In this document: positions 17,336 through 27,500 of the stretch, piece by piece
Layout of the letters: the number at the start of each line of letters is the position of its first letter
How positions within the stretch are numbered: position 1 is the stretch's first letter
Assembly: GCF_001556045.1 (NCBI RefSeq)
Contig: NZ_LSIC01000041.1
Location: 28,599-92,598 of the forward strand
Source of the DNA: Bradyrhizobium sp. CCH5-F6
Lineage (GTDB): Bacteria; Pseudomonadota; Alphaproteobacteria; Rhizobiales; Xanthobacteraceae
DNA length: 64,000 bases
Direction: 5' to 3'
Position numbers and translations under genes: made by a program
Notes under the pieces: model-generated
Database searches by the model: none
What the model was told of the DNA's origin: nothing
Seen by the model: only the letters and a program-made list of their open reading frames with translations

Positions 17336-20080
17336 CTAATTCTTGCCGGCACTTTTCTTGGCCGGAGCCTTGCCGGCGGCGGCCTTGGTCGGCGACGTCT
17401 TGGCGGTCGACGATACGGCGGCGCGCGCCTTGCTGGTTGATTCGGATTTTGGTTTTGCCGCGGCTTTCTTCGCGGCCGGTTTCTTCGGCTTCGGCGGGGT
17501 GTCATCGCCGCCCGCAGCGGTCTCGGCGGCCTTTTTGGCCTTGGCCGGCTTTGCCGCCTTCTTCGCCTTGCCGCCACCCTTGGCGGCACGCTCGTCGATC
17601 AGCGCGATCGCCTGCGGCAGGGTGATCGTATCCTTCTCGAACTCGGCAGGGATGGTCGCGTTGACGCCGCCGGCCGTGACATAGGCGCCGTAGCGGCCGC
17701 TCTTGACGGTGACGGTGCCCAGCGTCGGATGATCCCCGATCGCCTTGCCGGGATCGGCGCCGAAGCGGCGGCTCGGGCCCTTGGCGACCTTCTCCGCGAT
17801 CAGCGTCACCGCGCGGTTGAGGCCGATGTCGAACACTTCGTCGCCGGCTTCCAGGCTGGCATAGGTCTTCTCGTGCTTCACGAACGGCCCGAAGCGGCCG
17901 AGGCCGGCGACAATCGGCTGACCGGTTTCCGGGTGCTTGCCGATCTCGCGCGGCAGCGACAGCAGTTTCAAGGCAAGCTCGAGATCGACATCGGCGGGCG
18001 AGGTGCCCTTCGGGATGCCGGCGCGCTTGGGCTTCTCGCCTTCCTCGTAATCCTTGGCCTCGCCGAGCTGGATATAGGGGCCGAAGCGGCCGGCCTTGAC
18101 CCAGACGTCGCGACCCGTCTCAGGGTCCTGGCCGAGCGAACGGTCCGCGGTCGCCTCGCTGTCGGCGGCGAGCTGTCGGGTGTAGCGGCATTCCGGATAG
18201 TTCGAGCAGCCGACAAAGGCGCCGAACTTGCCGGCCTTGAGATTGAGCCGGCCGGTGCCGCAGTTCGGGCACTGCCTGATGTCGCCGCCATCGGCGCGCG
18301 GCGGATAGATGTGCTGACCGAGCATGTCGTCGAGGACGTCGAGCACCTGCGCCACGCGCAGATCCTTGATCTCGTCGACGGCGCCGATGAAGCCGCTCCA
18401 GAAATCCTTCAGAACCTGCTGCCAGGAGATCTCGTTGTTCGAGATGCGATCGAGTTGCTCTTCCAGATTGGCGGTGAAGTCGTATTCAACGTAGCGGCTG
18501 AAGAAGCTCTCGAGGAACGCGACCACGACACGTCCCTTGTCCTCGCCGTGCAGGCGCTTCTTCTCCAGCTTGACGTAGCCGCGGTCCTTCAGCACCTGGA
18601 GGATCGAGGCATAGGTCGAGGGACGGCCGATGCCGAGCTCTTCCATGCGCTTGACGAGCGAGGCCTCCGAGAAGCGCGGCGGCGGCTCGGTGAAGTGCTG
18701 GGTGACGGACAGGCTCTGCCGCTTCAGAGCATCGTTCGGGCTCATCGCGGGCAGGCGGCGGGAGTCCTCGTCCTCCTCGTCGTCACGGCCTTCCTGGTAG
18801 AGCGCAAGGAAGCCGTCGAACTTGACGACCTGGCCGGTGGCGCGCAGCTCCAGCGTGCGGGAGCCTGCCTTGGCCGCGATGTCGACCGTGGTGCGCTCCA
18901 GCTCCGCGGATTCCATCTGGCTCGCGATCGTGCGCTTCCAGATCAGCTCGTAGAGCTTCGCCTGATCGGCATCGAGCTTGCGGCTCAGGCTGTCGGGGCG
19001 GCGGGAGAGGTCGGTCGGGCGGATCGCTTCATGCGCTTCCTGGGCGTTCTTGGCCTTGGCCTGGTACTGGCGCGGTGCGTCCGGCACATAGGCGTTGCCG
19101 TAATCCTCGCCGATCACCTTGCGCGCCTGGGTGATCGCGGACGGATCAATCTGCACGCCATCGGTACGCATATAAGTAATGAGTCCAGTGGTCTCGCCGC
19201 CGATGTCGATGCCTTCGTAAAGGCGCTGGGCGATGCGCATCGTGTGCGCCGGCGCAAAGCCGTATTTGCGGCTGGCTTCCTGCTGCAGCGTGGAGGTGGT
19301 GAACGGGGCCTGCGGATTGCGCCGGGCCGGCTTGGCATCGACCGCGGTCACGGTGTAGCTGGCGGCTTCCAGCGCCTTCTTGAAGTCTTCGGCTTCCGCG
19401 CCGGTGCCGATGTCGAGCCGCTGGATCTTCTTGCCGTCGGCCCCGACCAGGCGCGCCTCGAAGGGGTCGCCGCGGGGGGTGAGCAGGGTCGCGATCAGCG
19501 ACCAATATTCGCGCGGCACGAACTTCTCGATCTCGAGCTCGCGGTCGCAGACGAGGCGCAGCGCCACCGACTGCACGCGGCCGGCCGAGCGGGCGCCCGG
19601 CAGCTTGCGCCACAGCACGGGGGAGAGGGTGAAGCCGACGAGGTAGTCGAGCGCGCGGCGCGCCATATAGGCGTCGACCAGCGCGCCATCGATCTGGCGC
19701 GGATGCTTCATCGCGTCCGAGACCGCCTGCTTGGTGATGGCGTTGAACACCACCCGCTCGATCTTCTGGTCCTTGAGCGCGCGCTTCTCCTTCAGCACCT
19801 CCAGCACGTGCCAGGAGATGGCCTCGCCCTCGCGATCGGGGTCGGTGGCCAGAATCAGGCGGTCGGCGCCCTTCAGGGACTTGGCGATCTCATTGAGCCG
19901 GCCGGCAGCCTTGGGATCGACCTCCCAGATCATCTTGAAATTGGCATCGGGATCGACGGAGCCATTCTTCGCGGGCAGGTCGCGGACATGGCCGAACGAG
20001 GCCAGAACCTCATAGGAGGAGCCCAAATACTTATTGATCGTCTTGGCTTTCGCCGGCGACTCCACGATGACGATATTCAT
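17336..20080 (-). CDS. topA: DNA topoisomerase I
   Basis: 914 residues from the ATG of MNIVIVESPAKAKTI, the standard TopA opening; the frame continues 55 codons upstream but that part lacks similarity. The TOPRIM domain (LATDPDREGEAISWH) is followed by the catalytic tyrosine in GLITYMRTDG. One four-cysteine zinc finger (CPNCGTGRLNL...CSNYPEC) is present, then three repeated G-R-F/Y-G-x-Y/F modules and a 120-residue Ala/Lys/Pro tail. The enzyme relaxes negative supercoils. It heads the topA-rnr-DUF983 operon. Confidence 0.97.
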   Translation of the reverse strand: MNIVIVESPAKAKTINKYLGSSYEVLASFGHVRDLPAKNGSVDPDANFKMIWEVDPKAAGRLNEIAKSLKGADRLILATDPDREGEAISWHVLEVLKEKRALKDQKIERVVFNAITKQAVSDAMKHPRQIDGALVDAYMARRALDYLVGFTLSPVLWRKLPGARSAGRVQSVALRLVCDRELEIEKFVPREYWSLIATLLTPRGDPFEARLVGADGKKIQRLDIGTGAEAEDFKKALEAASYTVTAVDAKPARRNPQAPFTTSTLQQEASRKYGFAPAHTMRIAQRLYEGIDIGGETTGLITYMRTDGVQIDPSAITQARKVIGEDYGNAYVPDAPRQYQAKAKNAQEAHEAIRPTDLSRRPDSLSRKLDADQAKLYELIWKRTIASQMESAELERTTVDIAAKAGSRTLELRATGQVVKFDGFLALYQEGRDDEEDEDSRRLPAMSPNDALKRQSLSVTQHFTEPPPRFSEASLVKRMEELGIGRPSTYASILQVLKDRGYVKLEKKRLHGEDKGRVVVAFLESFFSRYVEYDFTANLEEQLDRISNNEISWQQVLKDFWSGFIGAVDEIKDLRVAQVLDVLDDMLGQHIYPPRADGGDIRQCPNCGTGRLNLKAGKFGAFVGCSNYPECRYTRQLAADSEATADRSLGQDPETGRDVWVKAGRFGPYIQLGEAKDYEEGEKPKRAGIPKGTSPADVDLELALKLLSLPREIGKHPETGQPIVAGLGRFGPFVKHEKTYASLEAGDEVFDIGLNRAVTLIAEKVAKGPSRRFGADPGKAIGDHPTLGTVTVKSGRYGAYVTAGGVNATIPAEFEKDTITLPQAIALIDERAAKGGGKAKKAAKPAKAKKAAETAAGGDDTPPKPKKPAAKKAAAKPKSESTSKARAAVSSTAKTSPTKAAAGKAPAKKSAGKN

Positions 20081-20307
20081 GTAGTTCCAGTAACTTATGG
20101 GGAAATCTTGGGCCGAAAACGAAAGGATTCGGGTCGGCCGTTTCGAACCGAACATGGGTGGTGAGGCCGTTCCTGTCAAATCGAGGGGTGTTGACGGGGC
20201 CGGCGACGGGGAAAGTTTCATATCGAGAAAGTTGTAAATTACCACCTTTCAGTTGCGGGGGCTGTCGGCGTAGAGTCCTTCCGGGGCGCGGATTCGGGGT
20301 GAGGTTG

Positions 20308-20547
20308 GTGACCAAACCAGGAAGGAAACGCGTGCGCGCGCGTTCCGGCGCGCAGGCACGTCCGCGGGGCGAGGAACCCGGCGAAGGCGGATCAGATGAG
20401 GCCGTCGCCTTCATCGCCGAGCAGGTGGCGGCCCTGCGCAAACTCGCGGAACGGCACAAGCTCGACGTGCTGCATTATTTGCTTGGCATGACCAAGCTGG
20501 AAGCCGACGAGCATCTGCGTCTGCGGAGCAAGCGCAAGCTCTCGTAG
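20308..20547 (+). CDS. Conserved hypothetical protein
   Basis: 79 residues if started at the GTG of (V)TKPGRKRVRARSG; GTG at 20299 and TTG at 20305 are alternatives, and none has a clear ribosome-binding site. The first third is basic and probably disordered. The rest is a compact helical pair (DEAVAFIAEQVAALRKLAERHKLDVLHYLLGMTKLEADEHLRL). No known domain recognised. It faces away from topA across a 227-base gap, in which no strong promoter stands out, and precedes the membrane-protein ORF by about 50 bases. Confidence 0.6.
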   Translation: MTKPGRKRVRARSGAQARPRGEEPGEGGSDEAVAFIAEQVAALRKLAERHKLDVLHYLLGMTKLEADEHLRLRSKRKLS

Positions 20548-20599
20548 GGGGCGAGCCTTGCTCGTGAACTGCCGTGGTGCTCCCGGCGACCAAGCCGAT

Positions 20600-20954
20600 G
20601 TGAAGAACGCCTTCAAACTCTCGACCCTGGCCGACCAATTGGCCAGCGACGTCCGCAGCCTCGTCATCGCCGCCTTGCTGATCGGAGGATTGATCCTCTG
20701 GTTCATGATCGCCGGCCGGACGGATCGCGTCATCTATCGCGGCGTCGACCAGGCATGGGCGGAGCCCGGGATCGTCCATCTCAGGACGGATCCAGCAGGC
20801 AATTACGTGATCGAGCGCAATGCTGAATTTGCCGCCATGAAGGTCGGCTGCCTCTATGACCTCAACTACGATGTCGCGTTCGGCCGGCATCAGAGCAATG
20901 ACCGCATCAAGACGGTCCGCCGGGTCACGCTCGTCGGATGCCAGACTAATTTAG
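20600..20954 (+). pseudogene. Small membrane protein ORF that appears cut by the T1SS block
   Basis: From the GTG at 20600 the frame encodes KNAFKLSTLADQLASDVRS, one strong membrane helix (LVIAALLIGGLILWFMIAG) and a soluble part ending near RRVTLVGCQTNL. The frame then stays open to 21778, but from about 20955 it lies entirely antisense to hlyD and reads like a shadow. I therefore treat the 5' 118 codons as real and the rest as fusion to foreign sequence. Without the block between the two CTAATTTAG copies (20946-20954 and 33179-33187) the frame would close after ten further codons at 33217-33219. Inference, not proof; it could also simply be a short gene with an accidental extension. Confidence 0.5.
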
Positions 20955-20956
20955 GA

Positions 20957-22279
20957 CTATTTCTGCCGCAGCGCGCGGGCGAGCTGATCTTCCAGCGGCT
21001 TGCGCAGGTAGGCGAGCGCCGTCCGCACGCCGTTCTGGATGAAGGCTTCAACCGGCATGCCGGGTACCAGCGCCTTGCCGTCAAGCTTGGCGAGTTCGCT
21101 CGGGTCGAGGCTGATGCGGGCGACGTAGTAAGCCGCGCCGGATTGTTGTTCCTTGGTAAGGTCGGCGGCGATCCGCGTCAGCGTGCCGTGGAGCTCGGGG
21201 GTCACGGCGGCGTCGAACGCGCTGAAGCGGAGCTTGGCGGATTGCCCGACCTTGAGCCGGTCGATCATTTGCGGATCGATCCGGGCCTCGACCACAAGCG
21301 AATCCTTCGGCACGATGAGCATCAGCTGTTCGCCCGCGGTGATCACGCCACCGACGGTGAAGACCGATTTCTGGTGGATCAGACCGTCCTGCGGCGCGCG
21401 CAATACCACACGATCGAGCTGGTCCATCGCGGCGATGCGGCGTTCGCCGAGATCCGCAAGCTTGGTCTCGACGTCGCGCAATTCGGTCGCGACCTCGCGG
21501 CGCTGGTCCTGGACCAGCTGGATGATCTGCAGCTCGGTTTCGGTGATCCGGCCCCTGGCGCGCGCGATCTCGGCGACCAGCTGGCCTTCCTCGCCGGTCA
21601 GACGGGAAGCCTCGCGCTCGAGCGCGGTGAGGCGCGCATAGGGCACCAGACGCTTGTCGTACAGCTGGCGGACGCCCTCCAGCTCGGTTTCGATCCAGCG
21701 GATCTGTTCGCGCTTCGACGCGATCTGCGCCTCCAGGCCGCGGATTTCGTCTGCGATCTGGGCCTTGCGTTCGCGTAGCTGCGATTGCTGGCCGCTGATC
21801 GCCTCGCGTCGCCGGGCGAACAGCGTGGTCTCTCCCTCGATCATCTCCGCGATCACGGCGATGGCGCGCCGTGCGGCGATCTCCCCGGGCAGCACCACAG
21901 CGTCGCGGCCGTTCTGCTCGGACTGCAGCCGGGCACGACGCACCCCGAGCTGGTTGAGCTGGTTTTCGATCAGCGCAAGGTTGGCGCGCGACATCGTCTC
22001 GTCGAGGCGGACCAGCATGTCGCCGGCCCGAACCTGATCGCCGTCGTTGACGTAGATTTCGGCGACCACGCCGCCGGTCGGGTGCTGAATTCGGCGGACG
22101 TTGCTGTCGACCACCACCTGCGCCGGCGCGATCACGGCGCTGGCGAGCGGGGCGGTCACGGCCCAAACGCCCGCGGTGGACACCACGATCGCCAGCGCGC
22201 CGATTCCGAGTCCTGTGGCGCGCCGGATGTCGCGAAACGGATCGTTGCGGCGAGCTTCGCGCGTGCGGGGTGCGGTCAT
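20957..22279 (-). CDS. HlyD/PrtE-type type I secretion membrane fusion protein
   Basis: 440 residues from the ATG of MTAPRTREA. One N-terminal transmembrane helix (LGIGALAIVVSTAGVWAVT) anchors it in the inner membrane. A lipoyl-like half motif (GGVVAEIYVNDGDQVRAGDMLVRLD) follows, then a long coiled coil of Arg/Glu/Gln-rich helices (about 105-290), and the beta-barrel end with GTLTRIAADL and the typical PGMPVEAFI. It joins the ABC exporter to an outer-membrane TolC-type channel. The gene starts 10 bases after the exporter gene and is surely co-transcribed with it. No tolC homologue is in the window. Confidence 0.93.
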   Translation of the reverse strand: MTAPRTREARRNDPFRDIRRATGLGIGALAIVVSTAGVWAVTAPLASAVIAPAQVVVDSNVRRIQHPTGGVVAEIYVNDGDQVRAGDMLVRLDETMSRANLALIENQLNQLGVRRARLQSEQNGRDAVVLPGEIAARRAIAVIAEMIEGETTLFARRREAISGQQSQLRERKAQIADEIRGLEAQIASKREQIRWIETELEGVRQLYDKRLVPYARLTALEREASRLTGEEGQLVAEIARARGRITETELQIIQLVQDQRREVATELRDVETKLADLGERRIAAMDQLDRVVLRAPQDGLIHQKSVFTVGGVITAGEQLMLIVPKDSLVVEARIDPQMIDRLKVGQSAKLRFSAFDAAVTPELHGTLTRIAADLTKEQQSGAAYYVARISLDPSELAKLDGKALVPGMPVEAFIQNGVRTALAYLRKPLEDQLARALRQK

Positions 22280-22289
22280 ATTGAGGTCC

Positions 22290-24068
22290 TCAACTGACGG
22301 CTGCGGCCGGAACTGGGCGCGCATCGGGCACCGCCTGCAGCGCCGCGCCGCCCGGCGCCGGATGAGCGGCGAGCGATTTGCGCAGCACTTCGTCCTTCGG
22401 GCCGAACGCCTGCACCTGGCCGGACGCAAGCGTCAGCACGAGATCGACCGCCGCAAGCGCCGCCGGTCGATGCGCAATGATGACGGCAATGCCGCCGCGA
22501 GCCCGGACACGCCGGATTGCGTCGGTCAGCGCGGCGTCGCCTTCCGCGTCCAGGCTGGCGTTCGGCTCGTCGAGCACCACCATGAACGGATCCTTGTAGA
22601 GCGCGCGCGCCAACGCGATCCGCTGCCGCTGGCCACCCGACAGGGTGGCGCCGGCTTCGCCGATCCGCATCTCGAACCCCTTCGGCAGCTTCAGGATCAT
22701 CTCGTAGGCGCCGGCGGCCTTTGCCGCGGCGATCACCGCCGCCTCGTCGATCCCCGGGTCGAAACGTGCGATGTTCTCCGCCACCGTTCCATCGAACAAT
22801 TCAACATCCTGCGGCAGGTAGCCGATCATGCCCCCACGAATTTCTGCCGGCCACTGGTCGAGGGTGGCGCCATCAAGGCGGATCTCGCCGCGTGCGATCG
22901 GCCAGATCCCGACCAGCGCCCGCGCCAGCGTCGATTTGCCGGCGGCTGACGGGCCAATGATGCCGACCGCCTGGCCGGCTTCGAGTGCGAACGAGGCGTT
23001 GTGCACGATCGCGGTGGTGCCGCCGGGGGCGGCGATCGTTACCTGCTCGACCGTGAGCCGATGGACGGCGCGTTCGGGCGCGACGTCGGGGGTCGGGGCG
23101 TCGCCGTCGCGCAGAGCGGCGCGGAGCCGTTGGCCCGCCTGTCGCGCGCCGAGAAACGGACGCCAGATGGAGATCGCCAGTTCCACCGGCGCGAGCGCGC
23201 GGCTGCCCATGATCGACGCGGCGATCATCACGCCGCCGCTGGCCAGCCCCTCGATCACCAGATAGGCGCCGAGACCCAGCAGCGCCGATTGCAGCATGAA
23301 GCGCAGCGTCTTCGACAATGCGCCGAGCGATCCGGCGATATCGGCGTTGCGCTGCTGGGCGGCGACGAGATCGTCGTTGGCGGCACCGATCCGGTCGATC
23401 AACCGCTGTTCCATCCCCAACGCGCCCACGATTTCGGCGTTGCGCCGGCCGGCTTCAAGCTGGACGCCACGGATTGCGCCGGCACGCGACGCGTCCCGGG
23501 TCGGCGCCCGCGTCAGCACCTCGGTGAGCAGCGCGATTCCGAACAGCAGCACCGCGCCAGCGACCAGCGTCCAGCCGAGATAAGGATGCAGGAGAAAGCA
23601 GCCGGCGAGATACAGCGGCATCCACGGCAAGTCGAACAGGGTCGTCGGGCCGAGCCCGGAAAGGAACGACCGGACCGAGTCCAGATCATGTGACAATTGC
23701 AGGCCGCGATTGGCGCCGCCGCCGCGCAGCGGCCCGCGCAGGATGTTGCGGACGACCGGTTGCCACAGCGCGGCGTGCAGTGCCGATCCGATCCGGGTCA
23801 GAATGCGCTGACGCAGCAGGTCGAACAGCCCTTGCATCGCATACGCCGCCGCCACCGCGATCGACAGAGCGATCAAGGTCGGAATGCTGTGCGAAGGAAT
23901 GACCCGGTCGTACACCTGCAACATGTAGATCGAGCCGGTGAGCATCAGCAGATTGAGCACCGCCGAGAACAGTCCCACCGTCAGAAAGGCCGTTCTGCAG
24001 GAGGCGAGCGCGGCCGACGTGAGATCGCCGGACGCGGGAGTCGACGCGGAGGACGTTGTTGCGGTCAT
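22290..24068 (-). CDS. PrtD-type type I secretion ABC transporter/permease
   Basis: 592 residues from the ATG of MTATTSSAS (the frame also has an upstream TTG). The six-helix membrane domain (for example FLTVGLFSAVLNLLMLTGSIYMLQVYDRV) has no C39 peptidase-like front domain, which is typical of PrtD exporters of RTX proteins. The ATPase has Walker A GPSAAGKST near residue 372, signature LSGGQRQRIALARA near 473, Walker B FMVVLDEP near 493 and the H-loop IIAHRP. It is divergent from the giant RTX gene and forms an operon with hlyD. Its likely cargo is that RTX protein. Confidence 0.94.
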   Translation of the reverse strand: MTATTSSASTPASGDLTSAALASCRTAFLTVGLFSAVLNLLMLTGSIYMLQVYDRVIPSHSIPTLIALSIAVAAAYAMQGLFDLLRQRILTRIGSALHAALWQPVVRNILRGPLRGGGANRGLQLSHDLDSVRSFLSGLGPTTLFDLPWMPLYLAGCFLLHPYLGWTLVAGAVLLFGIALLTEVLTRAPTRDASRAGAIRGVQLEAGRRNAEIVGALGMEQRLIDRIGAANDDLVAAQQRNADIAGSLGALSKTLRFMLQSALLGLGAYLVIEGLASGGVMIAASIMGSRALAPVELAISIWRPFLGARQAGQRLRAALRDGDAPTPDVAPERAVHRLTVEQVTIAAPGGTTAIVHNASFALEAGQAVGIIGPSAAGKSTLARALVGIWPIARGEIRLDGATLDQWPAEIRGGMIGYLPQDVELFDGTVAENIARFDPGIDEAAVIAAAKAAGAYEMILKLPKGFEMRIGEAGATLSGGQRQRIALARALYKDPFMVVLDEPNASLDAEGDAALTDAIRRVRARGGIAVIIAHRPAALAAVDLVLTLASGQVQAFGPKDEVLRKSLAAHPAPGGAALQAVPDARPVPAAAVS

Positions 24069-24560
24069 GATACTCAAATTCAAAACGACGTCGGACCGTC
24101 ACGGTCGGTGCGGTCGGCGTTCGTTAGCGAGCTTCAACGTCAGGCGCATGACAAGGCGGCGCGTGCGCGAAAACGCGTTCCAGTGGCAACGAGGCGCGAC
24201 ATCCTGCGACGAAACGCCGCTCTGGTTCGGAATTCGGCCGCACCGGCCGGCAACCGAAGCCTGGCGTGGTCGTCCCTCGCGGCGGGCTGATCAAGCTTTA
24301 GCGCGATGACTCAATGGCGATCGCTGCCGGCCGACCGTCGAGCACGCCGCAAGGAGTCGTCGGTTCGCGCGGTCTTCGCGTCACTTTCCATAGTGCGACT
24401 TCACCGACCCGTTAAGAAGCAGTCACCGATCTGTTGTCGTCGGCATTCTATCAACGCGCATTAACGATCCGTTAACCATCGGCCGTCTGGACCGCGCCCT
24501 CACGCATGCCGTGAGGCGGTGATCCGCGACGTCTTCTTCTCAAGCGCTGGAGTGCGATAC
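24069..24560. other. Divergent control region between the exporter and the RTX gene
   Basis: 492 bases without a convincing gene. It must hold promoters for both directions. It is locally AT-richer than its surroundings, with three TTAA-containing motifs (CGTTAAGAAG, CATTAACG, CGTTAACC) between about 24410 and 24478. I looked for a Pho box (two CTGTCAT-like direct repeats) and saw none. Confidence 0.55.
24498..24516. promoter_or_regulatory. Perfect dyad upstream of the RTX gene
   Basis: CCTCACG and CGTGAGG flank the 5-base centre CATGC, ending 44 bases before the RTX start codon. It could be an operator or a 5' leader hairpin. No regulator gene is adjacent. Confidence 0.45.
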
Positions 24561-27500
24561 ATGTCGACGACCCCCCATGTCCTGGCGAACGGCGATTTCC
24601 TGCAGGATTGGTCCAACACCGGCCTCATCACGACTAACGATGATTGGTCGGGAGTCGCATCGATCGTCGGCTATCTCGGCAACGATGTCGTTTCGGCCAC
24701 CGGGGTGGACGCGCGTACGGCTACCGGATCGTCGTCGGGAGACGTCGACGTCATCGCCAACCAGACCAACACCGCAATCACCAACGGCGGTGTGGCCGAA
24801 TTCCAGATCGCCAACCCGACGGTGGCGCTGAACGGCTCGAACAGCGCGGATGCCCCCAGCCTCGTGATCCATCTCGACGCCACCGGCCGCAAAGATGTCC
24901 GGCTGAGCTTCAATGCACGCGACCTCGACGCCGGCACGGACGACTCCGCGCAGCAGATCAACGTGCAGTACCGGCTCGGTTCGAGCGGGTCGTGGACCAA
25001 CGTTCCGAGCGGTTACGCCGCCGACGCCACCACCGGTGGCGCCGCGACCCAGGTGACGCCGTTCGATCTGCTGCTGCCCTCCGCCGTCGACGGCCGCAAC
25101 GACATCCAGGTTCGCATTCTCACCACCAACGCCGCCGGCAATGACGAGTGGGTCGGTATCGACGACATCCGCGTCACCAGTTCGTCCGAATCGTCGGTCG
25201 AAGCGCAGCACGTCGCCTTCGCGCCGGCGTCGATCACGGTCTCGCATGACGAAGGCAACAGCGGTCCGACCGTCTATCAGTTCACCGTCGAGCGGAGCGG
25301 CGGCACGACGGGCGACGTCGCGTTCTCGGGAACGATCGCTTCGGCGCAGACCGATGCGGCCGACTATGTCGGCGGCAAGCCGGTCAGCTTCAGCGGCAGC
25401 ATCGCTGACGGACAGACCTCAGCGGTCGTGACCGTCACCGTCGCCGGCGACACCGGCAATGAGGCGAACGAGAGCTTCACGCTGACGCTGCAGAACGTTT
25501 CCAATTCGGCGGCCGTGACCACCACGATCGGCAGCGCCGCGACGGCGACCGGCACCATCGTCAACGACGACGTCGGTATCACCAAGATCAGCACGATTCA
25601 GGGTAGCGGGGCCAGCAGTGCCATGGTCGGCCAGACCGTGACCGTCGAAGCCATCGTGGTCGGCGACTTCCAGAACGGCGATGCCGACGCCGGCCGCAAT
25701 CTCAACGGCTTCTATCTCCAGGAGGAGACCACCGATTCCGACGGCAATGTCCTGACCTCCGAGGCAATATTCGTCTACGGCGGCGCCACCGACGTCCAGA
25801 TCGGCGACCGGGTGCGCGTGACCGGCTCGATCAGCGAATATTTCGGTCTGACAGAGCTGACCGCGAGCAACATCTCGGTCGTCCAGGCCGGCGCGGTGGC
25901 CGACGTCGACACGATGGCGGTGCAGATCGACCTGTCGTCGATGGGCACCACGCTGAGCCAGGACGGCGACTACCAGCCCGATCTTGAAGCCTATGAAGGC
26001 ATGCTGGTCACGATCCCTGAGACCCTGACCGTCACCGAGCAGTATAATCTCGACCGCTTCAACGAGATCAAGCTGGTAGCGGGCGAACGGCCCGAACAGT
26101 TCACGCAGGAGAACGCGCCCGATGCCGCCGCCTACCAGGCGCATCTGGCCGAGCTCGGCGCCCGCACCATCACATATGATGACGGCCTGAACGTCCAGAA
26201 CGCCGCGATCAACAACCTCGACGGCTTCGATCCGAACGACAACCCGTCTGCCACTCCGAACTACGGCACCGCCGACGCGGCGCGGATGGGCGACACCATC
26301 ACCGGCCTGACCGGCGTGCTCGACTATCAGTGGGCCGGCAACTCTGCCTCGGGGGCGACGTGGCGGATACGCTCGGTCGAGGACGGTGCCAACACCTTCG
26401 GAGCCGGCGACAATCCGCGCACCGATGCGCCGGAAGACGTCGGCGGCCGCCTGAAGGTGGCGAGCTTCAACGTGCTGAACTACTTCACCACGCTCGACAA
26501 TGGCGGCAACACCGCGATCGGCGAAGAGCCGCGCGGTGCCGACAACGCCGCGGAGTTCGCACGTCAGACCGAGAAGCTGGTCGCGACCATCCTCGACATG
26601 GACGTCGACGTGCTGGCGCTGACCGAACTGGAGAACGACTTCTCCGCTGCATCGTCCGGCAATGCCATCAAGTATCTGGTGGAACAGCTCAATGCCGTGG
26701 CTGGGGCCGGTACCTATGCCTGGGTCGATCCCGGCCGGCAGTTCGTTGGCGGCGACGCCATCGCGGTCGGCTTCATCTACGACACCACCGCGGTGAAGAT
26801 CGCCGACGGTACGACCATCGAGATCCTCAACGACGCCGACCTGCCCGGCCTCGGCCTCGGCGGACTGCTCGGGCAGAGCACGGTCGGTGCGGTGTTTGAC
26901 GGCGAGAACACCAGCCGCAACGCGCTTGCGGTGACCTTCGAGGAACTCGCGACCGGCGAAACCTTCACGGCGATCGCCAACCATCTCAAGTCCAAGAGCG
27001 GTACCGGCTCCGGCGCCGATTCCGATCAGGGCGACGGCCAGGGCAACTGGCAGAACCAGCGCGAGCTGGCCGCCACCGCGCTGACCGCCTGGGCGGCGAG
27101 CGATCCGACCGGCTCGGGCGATCCGGACGTGATGCTGCTCGGCGATTTCAACGGCTACGCCAAGGAGCAGTCGACCGCTCTCATCGAGAGCGCGGGCTAT
27201 GAGAATCTGCAGGATCGCGAGGACGGCGCTTATTCCTATGTGTTCGACGGCCAGACCGGCACGCTCGACTATGCCTTCGCCAATGCCAGCCTCGGCACGC
27301 AGGTGTCCGGTGTGACCACCTGGCACATCAATGCCGACGAGGCCGACGCGCTCGACTACAACACCGACTATGGCCGCGACACCTCGATCTTCGACGGCGA
27401 CTCCTCGATCCGGGTGTCCGACCACGATCCGGTGATCGTGGGCCTCAATCTCGGGGAACAGGAGCCGACCCCGGCTTACACGCTGCAAATCCTGCATGCA

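Noticed and set aside
20955..21778. C-terminal part of the plus-strand frame opposite hlyD
   Set aside because: Antisense to well-supported hlyD; the sequence has no domain. Only the first 118 codons from 20600 were kept.
24300..24560. Pho box before the RTX gene
   Set aside because: No pair of CTGTCAT-like repeats at 11-base spacing was found; phosphate control remains unproven.
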